From: Nonomuraea ceibae
Lineage (GTDB): Bacteria > Actinomycetota > Actinomycetes > Streptosporangiales > Streptosporangiaceae
Direction of reading: 5' to 3'
Assembly (NCBI RefSeq): GCF_019396325.1
Contig: NZ_JAHKRO010000005.1
Coordinates: 1-64,000, forward strand
Length of the DNA: 64,000 nt
Of this stretch, positions 53,901 to 62,607 are shown piece after piece (positions within the stretch are counted from its first letter, which is position 1; every line of letters begins with the position of its first letter). A model generated the notes under the pieces. The model saw only the letters and a list, made by a program, of their open reading frames with translations, was not told where the DNA came from and ran no database searches. Made by a program: the position numbers and the translations under genes.

Positions 53901-54601
53901 ACGACCTCCTCGTAGGCCATCCAGAACTGCCGGAAGTCCATGTCCTCGGCGGCCTTGATGGACGGCACGAGGAGCTGGCGCTCGCCGTTGCTCTTCTGGA
54001 CGTCGATGGCCAGGCCGAAGCCCACGTGCTCGGGCTTGACCAGCGTCGGCTTGCCGTCGACCTCGGCGTAGGAGTAGTTCATCTCCGGCATGCTCTTCAG
54101 CGCCTTGACGATCGCGAAGCCGATCAGGTGCGTGAAGGAGACCTTGCCGCCGCGACCCCGCTTGAGGTGATTGTTGATCACGATGCGGTTGTCGATGAGC
54201 AGCTTGGCCGGGATGGCCCGGACGCTCGTGGCGGTGGGGACCGTCAGCGAGGTGTCCATGTTGGCGGCCGTGCGGGCCGCCGCCCCGCGCAGCTTCACCT
54301 CTTCGGCGCCCTTGGGCACCTGGGTGACGGGCTGCTTGGGCTTCTCGGCGGGCTTCGCGGCGGGCGCCGGTGGCGGCGCCTTGACCGGAGCGGAAGCGGG
54401 CGCGGTTGCAGTGCCGTTCGCCGCCTCCCTGACCGGGGTACGGCCCGGTCCGTAATCAGGGTTGTAGTCAGCGAAGAAGTTCCACCAAGCCTTGTCGACA
54501 GACTCGGGATCTTGGAGATACTTCTGGTACAGCTCGTCGACAAGCCACTCATTCTGACCAAAGCTTGCCAGCGGGTTTGTCCGCGACGACTCAGACGACA
54601 C
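50951..54601 (-). CDS. kgd: Multifunctional 2-oxoglutarate dehydrogenase/decarboxylase (Kgd, E1-E2 fusion)
   Basis: This 1216-residue fusion is the actinobacterial TCA-cycle enzyme. The N-terminal [30 protein letters not shown] helix is followed by a Pro/Ala linker. An E2-like acyltransferase domain ([18 protein letters not shown]...[15 protein letters not shown]) carries the catalytic His. The ThDP-dependent E1 follows ([70 protein letters not shown]), then the transketolase C-domain. There is no lipoyl domain. GTG 54601 fits homologues; an upstream start at 54655 is possible. Confidence 0.95.
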   Translation of the reverse strand: MSSESSRTNPLASFGQNEWLVDELYQKYLQDPESVDKAWWNFFADYNPDYGPGRTPVREAANGTATAPASAPVKAPPPAPAAKPAEKPKQPVTQVPKGAEEVKLRGAAARTAANMDTSLTVPTATSVRAIPAKLLIDNRIVINNHLKRGRGGKVSFTHLIGFAIVKALKSMPEMNYSYAEVDGKPTLVKPEHVGFGLAIDVQKSNGERQLLVPSIKAAEDMDFRQFWMAYEEVVRKARAGKLGVDDFTGTTISLTNPGTIGTVHSVPRLMPGQGTIIGVGAMEYPAEYQGASPDTLSRLAVSKVMTLTSTYDHRIIQGAQSGDFLRTIHRLLLGEDGFYDEIFEDLRIPYEPVRWVRDISASHDEDVAKSARVIELIHAYRVRGHLMAETDPLEYKQRKHPDLDIQSHGLTLWDLEREFATGGFGGRPLMKLREILGVLRDSYCRTVGIEYMHIQNPEERAWIQARVEKPYASPERDEQLNILSRLNTAEAFETFLQTKFVGQKRFSLEGGESLIPLLDSVISDAADEGLDEVVIGMAHRGRLNVLANIVGKSYAQIFGEFEGNIDPRTAHGSGDVKYHLGATGTFTAPSGKTITASVVANPSHLEAVDPVLEGVVRAKQDLLERGEEGFTVLPVLVHGDAAFAGQGVVAETLNLSQLRGYRTGGTVHVVVNNQVGFTTSPASSRSSVYATDVARMIQAPIFHVNGDDPEAVVRVGELAYEYRQAFRKDVVIDLICYRRRGHNEGDNPAFTQPLMYDLIDAKRSTRKLYTEALIGRGDITVEEAESALRDYQAKLEQAFTETREAAKKPLEAGAMRVPPTEVVKWSHADTPTAISDETLKRIVDTQLNLPEGFTVHPRLAPVLQRRGQMVEQDAIDWSMGETLAFGSLLIDGHPVRLVGQDSRRGTFTQRHAVLVDRVTGAEHTPLKSFNEGTTKFYIYDSLLSEFAALGFEYGYSVVRPDALVAWEAQFGDFVNGAQTIIDEFISSGEQKWGQRSGVVLLLPHGYEGQGPDHSSARIERFLQVCALDNMTVAQPTTPANYFHLLRWQVESGRHKPLVVFTPKVLLRHKRATSKASDFTSGTFQPVIGDTTVDPAKVTKVVMSFGKIYYDLLAARESAGRDDVALVRIERLYPYPAEELDAELARYGAQAELVWAQDEPVNMGAWPYLSLKLAEDPQLLGGRPLRRVSRTPNSSPAVGSHAAHDAELEEIVKQVFG

Positions 54602-54787
54602 GGCGCAAATCGCCCTCTTCCGCAGATCGGCGTTGATGTTAGAGAACCTGTCCAAGGCTACTCGCCCGGACCGACGGCGCGCGCCCGCGAGCCGCTGCCG
54701 CCTCGCCTGATCCTCTCAGGAGTGTCCCGAGAGGTCACGCGCCCCCAGTCAATCCAGGTGGTGCCGTCAACATTACCGTTTGGTATC

Positions 54788-54814
54788 AACAGCGGGAACG
54801 GAGGTTTAGTTCCC
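54788..54814 (-). promoter_or_regulatory. Candidate sigma-R-type promoter upstream of kgd
   Basis: On the minus strand GGGAAC (complement of 54809-54814), 18 bases, then GTT (complement of 54788-54790) matches the SigR consensus. It points toward kgd, about 180 bases before its start, and overlaps the end of the B3/B4 gene. Confidence 0.5.
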
Positions 54815-55450
54815 GCCTACGACGAGCCTGGAGGCGATCCGGACGTCGGGGGACAGCCGGGTGAGCAGATCGGCCAGCTCCTCGCCCGCCTCCTTCAGCT
54901 CCTCCAGCGACATCGGCTCCAGCCGCTCCAGCAGGAAGATCGCGTTGATGGTCTCCTCGGTGAGCCGGGTGCGGACCACCTGGCGCCAGTTCCACCTGCG
55001 GCAGGTGACGCCCAGGTCGTCGCGCCAGATCACCTCGCCGGGCTCGGGCTGCCCCAGCGCCTCCTCCGACGCCTCCTCGCCGGTCGCCCTGACGAGCCGG
55101 GGCGGACCGGAATAGCGGTCGAGGTCCTCGCCGCCGATGGGCAGCGCGTGCTTCACGCTGATCGAGTTGTACGCGTCGACGACCTGGTTGATCTCCGGCA
55201 GCGGGAGCCTGCGGGTGAGCGCGTCGACCGAGGGCCGGGTGCGCTGCGGCTTGGCGCCGAAGGCGCGGTAGGCGTCCTTCCAGGCGTCGATCTTGTCCGG
55301 CTGGACCTCGTGCGCGGACGCCTCGGCCAGCCAGCCGCGGGTCAGGTCGTCGGTGGGGCCGTTGCGCAGGCCGTGGGCCGTCATGGCCAGGACGGCGAAG
55401 TCGGGGCGCAGCGCCAGGACCGCCTCGTCCACCGTGATGTCGTCAAGCAT
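54806..55450 (-). CDS. B3/B4 tRNA-binding-domain protein (stand-alone)
   Basis: This 214-residue protein corresponds to the B3/B4 domain of the phenylalanyl-tRNA synthetase beta chain without the rest of the synthetase. It has RPSVDALTRRLPLPEINQVVDAYNSISVKHALPIGGEDLDRY and GEVIWRDDLGVTCRRWNWRQVVRTRLTEET. Free-standing forms may edit or bind mischarged tRNA; the role is unproven. ATG 55450 has TAGACT seven bases upstream. Confidence 0.85.
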   Translation of the reverse strand: MLDDITVDEAVLALRPDFAVLAMTAHGLRNGPTDDLTRGWLAEASAHEVQPDKIDAWKDAYRAFGAKPQRTRPSVDALTRRLPLPEINQVVDAYNSISVKHALPIGGEDLDRYSGPPRLVRATGEEASEEALGQPEPGEVIWRDDLGVTCRRWNWRQVVRTRLTEETINAIFLLERLEPMSLEELKEAGEELADLLTRLSPDVRIASRLVVGGN

Positions 55451-55476
55451 GCGCCTCAGTCTAGAAGGCGGGCCGT

Positions 55477-55519
55477 ACCGCAAAAAGCTCTTTGCAAAAT
55501 TGTCTTTGCGGTTTATCGT
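55477..55519 (+). promoter_or_regulatory. ArsR-type operator candidate and leaderless promoter
   Basis: Inverted repeat ACCGCAAA (55477-55484) and TTTGCGGT (55505-55512), with an extra inner CTTTGC, flanks an AT-rich stretch. TATCGT (55514-55519) ends six bases before ATG 55526. The repeats lie where an autorepressor would block the promoter. Confidence 0.55.
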
Positions 55520-55525
55520 CAGGAC

Positions 55526-56098
55526 ATGGAGGACGAGTTCAAGATCAGCGATCCGCAGGTGCTCAAGGTCGTGGCGCACCCGCTGCGGGTGCGGCTGCTG
55601 GGCCTGCTGCGCGCCGACGGGCCGGCCACCGCCAGCGAGCTGGGCCGGGTGGTGGGGGAGAGCTCCGGCTCGACCAGCTACCACCTGCGCGAGCTCGCCA
55701 AGTACGGCTTCATCGAGGAGGACCCCGACCGGCGCGACGGCCGCGAGCGGCGCTGGCGCTCCCGCCACCGCTACACCTCCTGGGACAACCTGGAGATGTC
55801 GGCCAGCCCCGAGGGCCGCGAGGCCGTCAAGATCATGCGGCTGCGCCAGGTGGCGGTGCTGGAGCAGCGGGTCCGAGCGTTCGACGAGGGCGAGTGGGCC
55901 GACGCGTGGGTGCGCGCGGCCGGGCTGAGCGACAGCCTGGTCCGGCTGCCCGCCTCGGCCCTGCGCGAGCTCCACGAGCGGGTGGACGAGCTGCTGGAGG
56001 AGCTCGGGGCCCGCTACGCAGGCGCGCCCGACGCCGAGCAGGTGCACGTGTGGGTGGGCGGCTTCCCGCGCCGTCCGGAGGAGGAGGACGAGACGTGA
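55526..56098 (+). CDS. ArsR-family winged-helix regulator
   Basis: This 190-residue protein has a winged HTH (ISDPQVLKVVAHPLRVRLLGLLRADGPATASELGRVVGESSGSTSYHLRELAKYGFIEEDP) and a C-terminal helical domain. No metal-binding cysteine motif is present, so it likely responds to another ligand. It overlaps the MFS exporter gene (GTGA), and probably controls it. ATG 55526 is leaderless behind TATCGT. Confidence 0.9.
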   Translation: MEDEFKISDPQVLKVVAHPLRVRLLGLLRADGPATASELGRVVGESSGSTSYHLRELAKYGFIEEDPDRRDGRERRWRSRHRYTSWDNLEMSASPEGREAVKIMRLRQVAVLEQRVRAFDEGEWADAWVRAAGLSDSLVRLPASALRELHERVDELLEELGARYAGAPDAEQVHVWVGGFPRRPEEEDET

Positions 56099-57402
56099 CC
56101 CCCCGCTCGGCGCTGCGGCGCTACATGCTGGTCAACTTCCTGACGTGGCTGCCCTTAGGGCTCATGCTGCCGGTCATGGTGCTGCTCATGACCGAGCGGG
56201 GCCTCAGCCTCGCCCAGGTCGGACTCGTGACGACCGTGTTCTCCGTCGTCACCATCACGCTGGAGCTGCCCACGGGCGGGCTGGCCGACGTCGCGGGCCG
56301 CCGCGTCGTGCTGGCCGCCTCCGCCGCGTTCACGCTCGCCGCGCTCGCGCTGATGGCGGTCTCCACCACGGTGTGGATGTTCCTGGCGATGGCGGTGCTC
56401 AAGGGCGTGGGCCGGGCGCTGTCCAGCGGTCCCGCCACCGCCTGGTACGTCGACACGCTGCACGAGCTGGAGGGGCCGGACGCCGACCTGGGGCGCGGGC
56501 TGGCCAGGGGCGGCGCGATGGAGTCGGTGGCGCTCTGCGCGGGCGTGCTCGCGGGCGGGTTCGTCCCCCTCCTCGTGCCGCCCGGACCGCTGCCCCCGCT
56601 CGCCGTCCCGGCGGCCGGCGGCGCCGCCGCGGCCGCGGTCCTGCTGGTGGTGGCGCTGCTCGCGCTGCCCGAACCCGCCCGCGAGCACGCCTCCGCCGTG
56701 ACGGCGCGCGGGCTGCTGCGCGGCGTGCCCGCGACCGTCGGCGAGGGCGTGCGCCTGGTGGCCGGGGCGCCGGTGCTGCGCCGGCTCATGCTGGTCGCCG
56801 CCGGGTCGGGCGTCGCGCTGACCGCCGTCGAGCTGCTCACCCCCGGACGGCTGGCCGAGCTCGCAGGGACCGCCGAGGAGGGCAGCACCGCGTACGCGAT
56901 CGTGGCGGCGCTCGGGTTCGCCGGGAGCGCCTTCGGGAGCGCGATGGCGCCCCGGGCGGCCCGGCTGGCGGGCCGCGTCACCGGTGCGGGAGGGCCGTCG
57001 CCGGTGGCCGGGGCCGTGGCGGGGACCGTGCTGACCTCGGCCTCCGTCGGGGCGCTGGCCGCGACCGCGGGCCTCGGCGGGGCGGCCGGGCTGATCACCG
57101 CCGCGACCGCCTACGTCGTGCTGTTCGCCGGGCTCGCCGTCGCGGCCCTGCTCTGCCTGGAGATGACGCACAAGGCCGTCGACGCCGGGCGGCGCAACAC
57201 CGTCACCTCGACGAGCTCGCTCGCCCTGCAAGGCGGCGCCGCGGCGTCCAACCTGGGGTTCGGCGCGCTGGCCACCGGGGCGGGCACGGTGGCCGCCTGG
57301 TCGACGGCCGCCTGCCTGATCATGGCCTCGGCGCTGCTGTTCGTCAGGATGCCGCGGACCAGTCCAGCTCCGGCCCCACAGGCACGATCCGGCTCGGGTT
57401 GA
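56095..57402 (+). CDS. MFS-family efflux transporter
   Basis: This 435-residue transporter has ~12 hydrophobic helices and motif A-like GGLADVAGRRVVLAASA after helix 2. GTG 56095 overlaps the ArsR stop. Coupling to an ArsR-type repressor suggests drug or metabolite efflux. Its 3' end overlaps the convergent GST gene by 59 bases. Confidence 0.88.
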   Translation: MTPRSALRRYMLVNFLTWLPLGLMLPVMVLLMTERGLSLAQVGLVTTVFSVVTITLELPTGGLADVAGRRVVLAASAAFTLAALALMAVSTTVWMFLAMAVLKGVGRALSSGPATAWYVDTLHELEGPDADLGRGLARGGAMESVALCAGVLAGGFVPLLVPPGPLPPLAVPAAGGAAAAAVLLVVALLALPEPAREHASAVTARGLLRGVPATVGEGVRLVAGAPVLRRLMLVAAGSGVALTAVELLTPGRLAELAGTAEEGSTAYAIVAALGFAGSAFGSAMAPRAARLAGRVTGAGGPSPVAGAVAGTVLTSASVGALAATAGLGGAAGLITAATAYVVLFAGLAVAALLCLEMTHKAVDAGRRNTVTSTSSLALQGGAAASNLGFGALATGAGTVAAWSTAACLIMASALLFVRMPRTSPAPAPQARSGSG

Positions 57403-58183
57403 TGTTCGTCTGGGTGACGTAGTAGTGCCGCTTGATGTGGTCGAAGTCGGTGGTCTCGCCGAACGCCGGGATCGCGTACAGCCTCCTGGCGTACGACCAC
57501 AGCGCCGGATAGTCGGTCAGGCGGCGCACCGAGCACTTGAAGTGGCCGTAGTAGACGCTGTCGAACCTGGCCAGCGTCGTGTAGAGGCGCACGTCGCTCT
57601 CGGTCAGCGCGTCGAACAGGAACTCCCTGCCCGTCAGCCGCTCCTCCAGGAAGTCCAGCGTGGCGAAGACGCGGCCCACGGCCTCCTCGTACGCCTCCTG
57701 GGCGGTGGCGAACCCGGCCTCGTAGACGGCGTTGTTGAGACCGTGGTAGACGCGCTCGTTCATGGCGTCGATCTCGGGGCGCAGCGCCTCGGGATAGAGG
57801 TCGGGCGTGCGGCTCCAGGTGGTCTCCAGGTCGAGGGTGATCCGCGGGAAGTCGTTGGTGACGATCCGCCCCTCCTTGGCGTCCCAGACGCACGGCACCG
57901 TGTAGCGGCCCCGGAAGTCCGGGTCGGTGGCCAGGTAGAGCTCCGACAGGTAGATGCCGCCGGGGACCCGCCAGCCCTTCTCGTCGCGGATCGGGTCCAC
58001 GATCGTCACGTCCAGCAGGTCCTCGAGGCCCAGGAGCCGGCGCACGATCAGCACCCGCTGCGCCCACGGGCAGGCATAGGAGGCGTAGAGCCGGTAGCGG
58101 CCGGGCTCGGGCGGGCCGAGGCGGTCGGTGAAACGGTTCGGCTGCCTGACGAAGCGCCCGTCATCGGCGATTTCACGTTTCAT
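57344..58183 (-). CDS. Glutathionyl-hydroquinone reductase-like GST (Xi class)
   Basis: This 279-residue protein has the Xi-class GST signature: YASYACPWAQRVLI with the catalytic Cys of CPWA, PVCV-type loop TVPCVWDAKEGRIVTNDFPRI, and YTTLARFDSVYYGHFKCSVRRLTDYPALWSYARRLY. These enzymes reduce glutathionyl- or mycothiol-conjugated hydroquinones. ATG 58183 has TCTACT six bases upstream. The start region is divergent from the MBL gene. Confidence 0.9.
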   Translation of the reverse strand: MKREIADDGRFVRQPNRFTDRLGPPEPGRYRLYASYACPWAQRVLIVRRLLGLEDLLDVTIVDPIRDEKGWRVPGGIYLSELYLATDPDFRGRYTVPCVWDAKEGRIVTNDFPRITLDLETTWSRTPDLYPEALRPEIDAMNERVYHGLNNAVYEAGFATAQEAYEEAVGRVFATLDFLEERLTGREFLFDALTESDVRLYTTLARFDSVYYGHFKCSVRRLTDYPALWSYARRLYAIPAFGETTDFDHIKRHYYVTQTNINPSRIVPVGPELDWSAAS

Positions 58184-58229
58184 GCCCCCAGTAGAACATG
58201 CTTCCGGAACGCCGGGCAGAATCTCGGGC

Positions 58230-59288
58230 ATGGCGAAGTTCGTGGTGACTCCTTCCAGCGAGGAGCAGCGTGCGGCATGGACGGGCGGGACGATCCCCGA
58301 GGTGGAGCGGGTGCGGCCGGGCCTGTGGTCGGTGCCGGTGCCCATCCCGATCAACCCGCTGCGCTACGTCCTGGTGTACGTGCTCGAATGCGACGACGGC
58401 GTGGCCCTCGTCGACGCCGGATGGAACACCGACGAGGCGTACGACGCGCTGGTCGCCGGGCTCGCCGTGGCCGGTTACGCGATCACCGACGTCAAGGCGG
58501 TGCTCGTCACCCACATCCACCCCGACCACTACGGCCTGGCGGGACGCGTCCGGGAGGCGTCCGGGGCGTGGATCGGGCTGCACCCGGCGGACGCCGAGCT
58601 GGTCCACGAGCGCTACGACGAGGCCGCCATCGAGTCGCTGGTCGCCCGGGAGCGGGCGCTGCTGGCGCGCTGCGGCGTGCCCCCGGCCACGCTGGACGAG
58701 CTGGCCGGGGCGTCGATGATGATCAGGCACCTGGTGTCGACGGCCAAGCCCGACCGGCTCATCGAGGACGGCGACCGGCTCGGCCTGCCCGGCTGGGACC
58801 TGCGCGCGCTGTGGACGCCGGGGCACTCGCCGGGCCACCTCTGCTTCACCTCGCCGTCCAGGAAGCTGCTGTTCTCCGGCGACCACGTCCTGGCCAGGAT
58901 CACGCCGATCGTCGCGGTGCACCCGCAGTCGGGGCCGAACCCGCTGGCCGACTACCTCGGCGCGCTGGCCGCCGTGCGCGCCCTGGACGTGGAGGAGGTG
59001 CTGCCCGCCCACGAGTACCGCTTCCTGGAGCTGGCCGGGCGGGTCGACCACGTGATGGCCCACCACGAGGAGCGGCTGGCCGAGATCGAGGGCGTGCTCG
59101 CCGCGTCGGACGGCGTGAGCTGCTGGGAGGCGGCGACCCGGCTGACGTGGTCGCGGCCGTGGGAGTCGATCCCGGCGTTCATGCGCCGGGCGGCCAACAA
59201 CGAGACGCTGGCCCACCTGGTGTGGCTGGAGGCGCGCGGCCGGGCCCGCCGGGAGCCCGGCGAGCCGGACCGCTGGGTCAGCGGCTGA
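58230..59288 (+). CDS. MBL-fold metallo-hydrolase
   Basis: This 352-residue protein has the metallo-beta-lactamase signature LVTHIHPDHYGLAGR, later histidines in TPGHSPGHLCF and FSGDHVL, and PAHEYRF. Two metal ions are expected; substrates of this branch are unknown. CAGAAT seven bases before ATG 58230 suggests a leaderless mRNA. It overlaps the convergent esterase gene by 11 bases. Confidence 0.88.
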   Translation: MAKFVVTPSSEEQRAAWTGGTIPEVERVRPGLWSVPVPIPINPLRYVLVYVLECDDGVALVDAGWNTDEAYDALVAGLAVAGYAITDVKAVLVTHIHPDHYGLAGRVREASGAWIGLHPADAELVHERYDEAAIESLVARERALLARCGVPPATLDELAGASMMIRHLVSTAKPDRLIEDGDRLGLPGWDLRALWTPGHSPGHLCFTSPSRKLLFSGDHVLARITPIVAVHPQSGPNPLADYLGALAAVRALDVEEVLPAHEYRFLELAGRVDHVMAHHEERLAEIEGVLAASDGVSCWEAATRLTWSRPWESIPAFMRRAANNETLAHLVWLEARGRARREPGEPDRWVSG

Positions 59289-60810
59289 GCCCGGTCCAGA
59301 ACGCGTACGCGTGGTCGCGCTCGAACGCGGCGCGCTTCCACGTCCCGGCCGTGAGCGAGCGCACGTGCCGGTCGCGCTCGGCGAACCGCGCCCAGCCCGG
59401 GTCGCCGGTGGCCGCGAACCGCACCCAGGCGCCGATCATCCGCTCGGCCAGCCGCGCCTGCCGGGGCGCCAGCTTCTGGAACAGCTTCAGGTCGAACAGG
59501 TACGGCAGTTCCGCCATGTGCTGGGCGCGCACCGGGAAGCTCGTGGCGGGGTAGCCGGCGAACCAGGGCGTGTCCTTCTCGGCGAACTCGTACATCCGGG
59601 TGGGCGTCCAGCGTGACAGCAGCCGGGCGGTGTCGAGCGTGGGCGCCGCCCAGGCGTGGTCGGTGCGCACGGCGGCCAGCGCCGCCCCGGCCGAGCCGTG
59701 GGCCCGCAGCGGGTAGCGCTTCAGCACGGCGGCGGCGTCGGCGCCGAACTCCGCGCGGATCGCGGGCGCGTACTCCCCGGCGCGCATGGGCCGGCCGCCG
59801 GGGGCCAGCTCCGCGCCGGCGACCATGCCGCGCTCCTCGTCGTGGTTGACGCCGACCAGCACCGGGACCCGGTTGAACCGGCCGTCGCGCAGCGCCTGCG
59901 CGGGGGTGCGGGGCAGCAGCGCGGTGCCCGCGACCGGGCGCGGCTCGGCGAAGGCGCCGTAGGCGGCGAGCAGGTCGGCAGCCGGCACCGCGCGCAGGCA
60001 GGCCGCGACGTCGCCGGCCTCCTCGCACCCCACCTTCTCGATCACCTTGGCGCTCTCGGCCTCGGCGGTGGCGCGGGTCCGCGATCCGCCCGTCGCGCAG
60101 GGGGCGCTCTGCACGATCGCCCGGTGGAACAGGCCCTTGGACGCGGGCGAGGCGAGGTGGCCGCAGACGGCGTAGCCGCCGCCCGACTGACCCATGATCG
60201 TCACCTTGCCGGGGTCGCCGCCGAACGCGCCGATGTTCGCCCGGACCCAGCGCAGCGCCGCCTGCTGGTCCTCCAGGCCGAAGCCGCCCGATCCGCCGAG
60301 CGCGGGGGAGCTGAGGAAGCCCATGACGCCCAGCCGGTAGTTCATCGACACGACGACCGCCCCTGCCGAGGCCAGCCGCGCCGGGCCGTACATGTCGCCC
60401 GTGCCGTACATGAGGCTGCCGCCGTGGATCCACACCACGACGGGCAGCTTGCCCTTCACCTTCGCCGGGGTGGTGACGTTGAGGTAGAGGCAGTCCTCGT
60501 TCTCGCTGGGCACGCCGATCGGGTAGCCGGTGGGCTGGGCGCAGGCCGGGCCGGGGCGGGTGGCGTTGCGCACGCCGGTCCACGACGCGGCCGGCCGGGG
60601 CGAGGTCCAGCGCAGGTCGCCGACGGGCGGGGCGGCGTACGGGATGCCCTGGAAGGAGCGGACGCCGGCGGCGGCCGATCCGCGCACCTCGCCGGCGGCC
60701 GTGCCGACCACCACGGGAGCGGTCGCGGCGGCGGCGGGCAGGGCGGGTGTCGCCGTGGCGAGCAGGCCGGCGGCCAGCACGCCCGCGAGCCGTCCGTAGG
60801 AGGGGGTCAT
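59278..60810 (-). CDS. Secreted type-B carboxylesterase/lipase
   Basis: This 510-residue exported protein has signal peptide LAGVLAAGLLATATPALPAAAA, then FQGIPYAAPPVGDLRW, EDCLYLNV, oxyanion-hole WIHGGSLMYGTG and the nucleophile elbow MGQSGGGYAV (family consensus GESAGG). The acid Glu lies in NHDEERG and the His is likely in RTDHAWAAP or the late AERDRH region. It hydrolyses carboxylic esters outside the cell. The divergent TetR gene may regulate it. Confidence 0.9.
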   Translation of the reverse strand: MTPSYGRLAGVLAAGLLATATPALPAAAATAPVVVGTAAGEVRGSAAAGVRSFQGIPYAAPPVGDLRWTSPRPAASWTGVRNATRPGPACAQPTGYPIGVPSENEDCLYLNVTTPAKVKGKLPVVVWIHGGSLMYGTGDMYGPARLASAGAVVVSMNYRLGVMGFLSSPALGGSGGFGLEDQQAALRWVRANIGAFGGDPGKVTIMGQSGGGYAVCGHLASPASKGLFHRAIVQSAPCATGGSRTRATAEAESAKVIEKVGCEEAGDVAACLRAVPAADLLAAYGAFAEPRPVAGTALLPRTPAQALRDGRFNRVPVLVGVNHDEERGMVAGAELAPGGRPMRAGEYAPAIRAEFGADAAAVLKRYPLRAHGSAGAALAAVRTDHAWAAPTLDTARLLSRWTPTRMYEFAEKDTPWFAGYPATSFPVRAQHMAELPYLFDLKLFQKLAPRQARLAERMIGAWVRFAATGDPGWARFAERDRHVRSLTAGTWKRAAFERDHAYAFWTGLSR

Positions 60811-60882
60811 CTGGGTGTTTCTCCCGTCTCGTGGTGATCTGCAGAGGACGGTACGGGGATTTGGGCGATCGCGCAAGTCGTT

Positions 60883-60893
60883 CGCCTAAGGCG
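60883..60893. promoter_or_regulatory. Palindrome between esterase and TetR genes
   Basis: CGCCT-A-AGGCG is an 11-bp palindrome in the 114-bp divergent spacer, just upstream of the TetR promoter box TATGCT (60912-60917). It is a candidate TetR operator. Confidence 0.35.
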
Positions 60894-60924
60894 CTCGCAT
60901 GACACGCTTGCTATGCTGCCCGGC

Positions 60925-61497
60925 ATGGGAAACCGGGAAGATCTGCTCGACGGGGCCAAGCGGTGCCTGCGCGAGAAGGGCTACGACCGCACCAGCGTGC
61001 GCGACATCGCCTCCGCCGCCGGCGTCAGCATGGCCGCCATCGGCTATCACTACGGGTCGCGCGAGGCGCTGCTGAACAAGGCGCTGTTCGAGATCCTCGA
61101 CGAGTGGGGCGACGCCATGGGCCGGGCGCTCGTGCCCGAGTCCGGCGGCGCGGCGGCCGAGCACTACGCGCGCATGTGGGAGAGCCTGCTCGCCGACTTC
61201 AAAGCCCATCCGGACCTGTGGCTGGCCTCGGTCGAGCTGTTCATGCAGGCCCAGCGCCAGCCCGAGCTGCGCCCGGCGCTCGCCGAGGGCACCCGGCAGG
61301 GGCGGGCCGGGATGGCGGCGATCCTGGAGAGCGTGCCGGAGGACACGGTGCCGGAGCGGTCCGCGCGCACGCTGGGCACGGTCCAGGTCGCGCTGATGAC
61401 CGGCGTGATGGTGCAGTGCCTGAGCGACCCCGACAGCGCGCCCAGCGCCGCCGAGGTGCTCGACGGGCTGCGGGCCGTCGCCAAGCTGCTCGGCTGA
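60925..61497 (+). CDS. TetR-family transcriptional regulator
   Basis: This 190-residue regulator has an N-terminal HTH (DGAKRCLREKGYDRTSVRDIASAAGVSMAAIGYHYGSREALLNKAL) and a helical ligand-binding domain. TATGCT ends seven bases before ATG 60925. It is divergent from the carboxylesterase gene, its most likely target. Confidence 0.9.
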   Translation: MGNREDLLDGAKRCLREKGYDRTSVRDIASAAGVSMAAIGYHYGSREALLNKALFEILDEWGDAMGRALVPESGGAAAEHYARMWESLLADFKAHPDLWLASVELFMQAQRQPELRPALAEGTRQGRAGMAAILESVPEDTVPERSARTLGTVQVALMTGVMVQCLSDPDSAPSAAEVLDGLRAVAKLLG

Positions 61498-61557
61498 ACG
61501 CCCCGGCTCGGGTTATGGTGCTCCTACCAGAATGTTGTTCTCCTGGCTGGAGGTTCG

Positions 61558-62430
61558 ATGCTTCGGTTCGATGACAGGGTCGCGATCGTCACGGGGGCCG
61601 GGCACGGCCTCGGCCGCTCCCACGCGCTCCTGCTGGCCGAGCGGGGCGCCAAGGTCGTCGTCAACGACCTCGGCGGCGCGCTCGACGGCACCGGCGCCTC
61701 CGCCGGCCCGGCCGCCGACGTGGTCGAGCTGATCACCAAGAACGGCGGCCAGGCCGTCGCGAGCACCGACAACGTCGCCACCCCCGAAGGCGCCAGGGCC
61801 ATCGCCCAGGCCGCCGTCGACGCGTTCGGGAAGATCGACATCGTCGTCAACAACGCCGGCATCCTGCGTGACAAGTCGTTCGGCAAGATGACCGTCGAGG
61901 ACTTCGACAGCGTCCTCGCCGTGCACGTACGCGGCTCCTACCTGGTCAGCCAGGCGGCCTACCCGTTCATGAAGGAGGCCGGCTACGGGCGGATCGTCAA
62001 CACCTCCAGCCCGGCGGGTCTGTTCGGCAACTTCGGCCAGGCCAACTACTCCACCGCCAAGATGGGCCTGGTCGGGCTCACCAAGACGCTCGGCATCGAG
62101 GGCGCGCGCAGCGGCATCAAGGCCAACGCCATCGCCCCGATCGCCTGGACGCGCATGACCGAGGCGCTGCTGCCCGCCGAGTTCGAGGCGAAGTTCACGC
62201 CCGAGCGGGTCAGCGCGCTCGTCGCCTACCTGGTGCACGACTCGTGCGAGCCGAGCGGCGAGGTCTTCAGCGTCGGCGGCGGGCGCGTGGCGCGGGTGTT
62301 CGTGGCCGAGGGGCCCGGCTGGAAGAGCGACGACCTCACGCCGGAGGCGCTGGCGGACAACTGGGCGTCCGTCATGGCCGAGCAGCCGTACGTGCTCACT
62401 GCGGGCGACTCGATGAAGGCGATGCTCTAG
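61558..62430 (+). CDS. SDR 3-hydroxyacyl-CoA dehydrogenase (MFE-2-like)
   Basis: This 290-residue short-chain dehydrogenase resembles the dehydrogenase domain of multifunctional enzyme type 2. It has VTGAGHGLGRSHALLLAERGAKVVVNDLGG, VNNAGILRDKSFGKMT, NTSSPAGLFGNFGQANYSTAKMGLVGL (Tyr/Lys catalytic) and the C-terminal VARVFVAEGPGW. It probably oxidises 3-hydroxyacyl-CoAs in fatty-acid or sterol breakdown. ATG 61558 has GGAGG four bases upstream. Confidence 0.9.
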   Translation: MLRFDDRVAIVTGAGHGLGRSHALLLAERGAKVVVNDLGGALDGTGASAGPAADVVELITKNGGQAVASTDNVATPEGARAIAQAAVDAFGKIDIVVNNAGILRDKSFGKMTVEDFDSVLAVHVRGSYLVSQAAYPFMKEAGYGRIVNTSSPAGLFGNFGQANYSTAKMGLVGLTKTLGIEGARSGIKANAIAPIAWTRMTEALLPAEFEAKFTPERVSALVAYLVHDSCEPSGEVFSVGGGRVARVFVAEGPGWKSDDLTPEALADNWASVMAEQPYVLTAGDSMKAML

Positions 62431-62470
62431 CAGGGCTCCAGCAGGGCTCTGGCAGGGTTCTGGCGGGTTC
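62431..62470. repeat. 11-bp tandem repeat after the SDR stop codon
   Basis: CAGGGCTCCAG, CAGGGCTCTGG and CAGGGTTCTGG, then a partial CGGGTTC, run directly from the stop codon. Period 11 bp, three and a half copies. Confidence 0.75.
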
Positions 62471-62478
62471 ACGTTCGG

Positions 62479-62506
62479 GGGCGCCGATCCGTACGGGTCG
62501 GTGCCC
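62479..62506 (+). terminator. Terminator of the SDR gene
   Basis: A 13-bp stem with two G-U pairs (62479-62491 with 62494-62506) is followed by TATTTTA. The innermost pairs must open to form a loop. Confidence 0.7.
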
Positions 62507-62601
62507 TATTTTATGCCGAAAAATCGGGCTTTGTTCGATCATCGACAGAAGTACGGCGAGTTTGGGCGGCTCGCACTCTTGAATTGCCGGATGAGTGATC
62601 T

Positions 62602-62607
62602 TATTGT
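62602..62607 (+). promoter_or_regulatory. -10 box of the ROK regulator gene
   Basis: TATTGT ends six bases before ATG 62614, predicting a leaderless mRNA. The preceding ~100 bases are AT-richer than the surroundings. Confidence 0.5.

Noticed and set aside
50993..56098. A 1701-codon open frame on the plus strand opposite kgd and the B3/B4 gene
   Set aside because: It is antisense to two well-conserved genes and its product is Arg/Gly/Val/His-rich with no domain. It is a by-product of high GC content, although its 3' end coincides in frame with the real ArsR gene.
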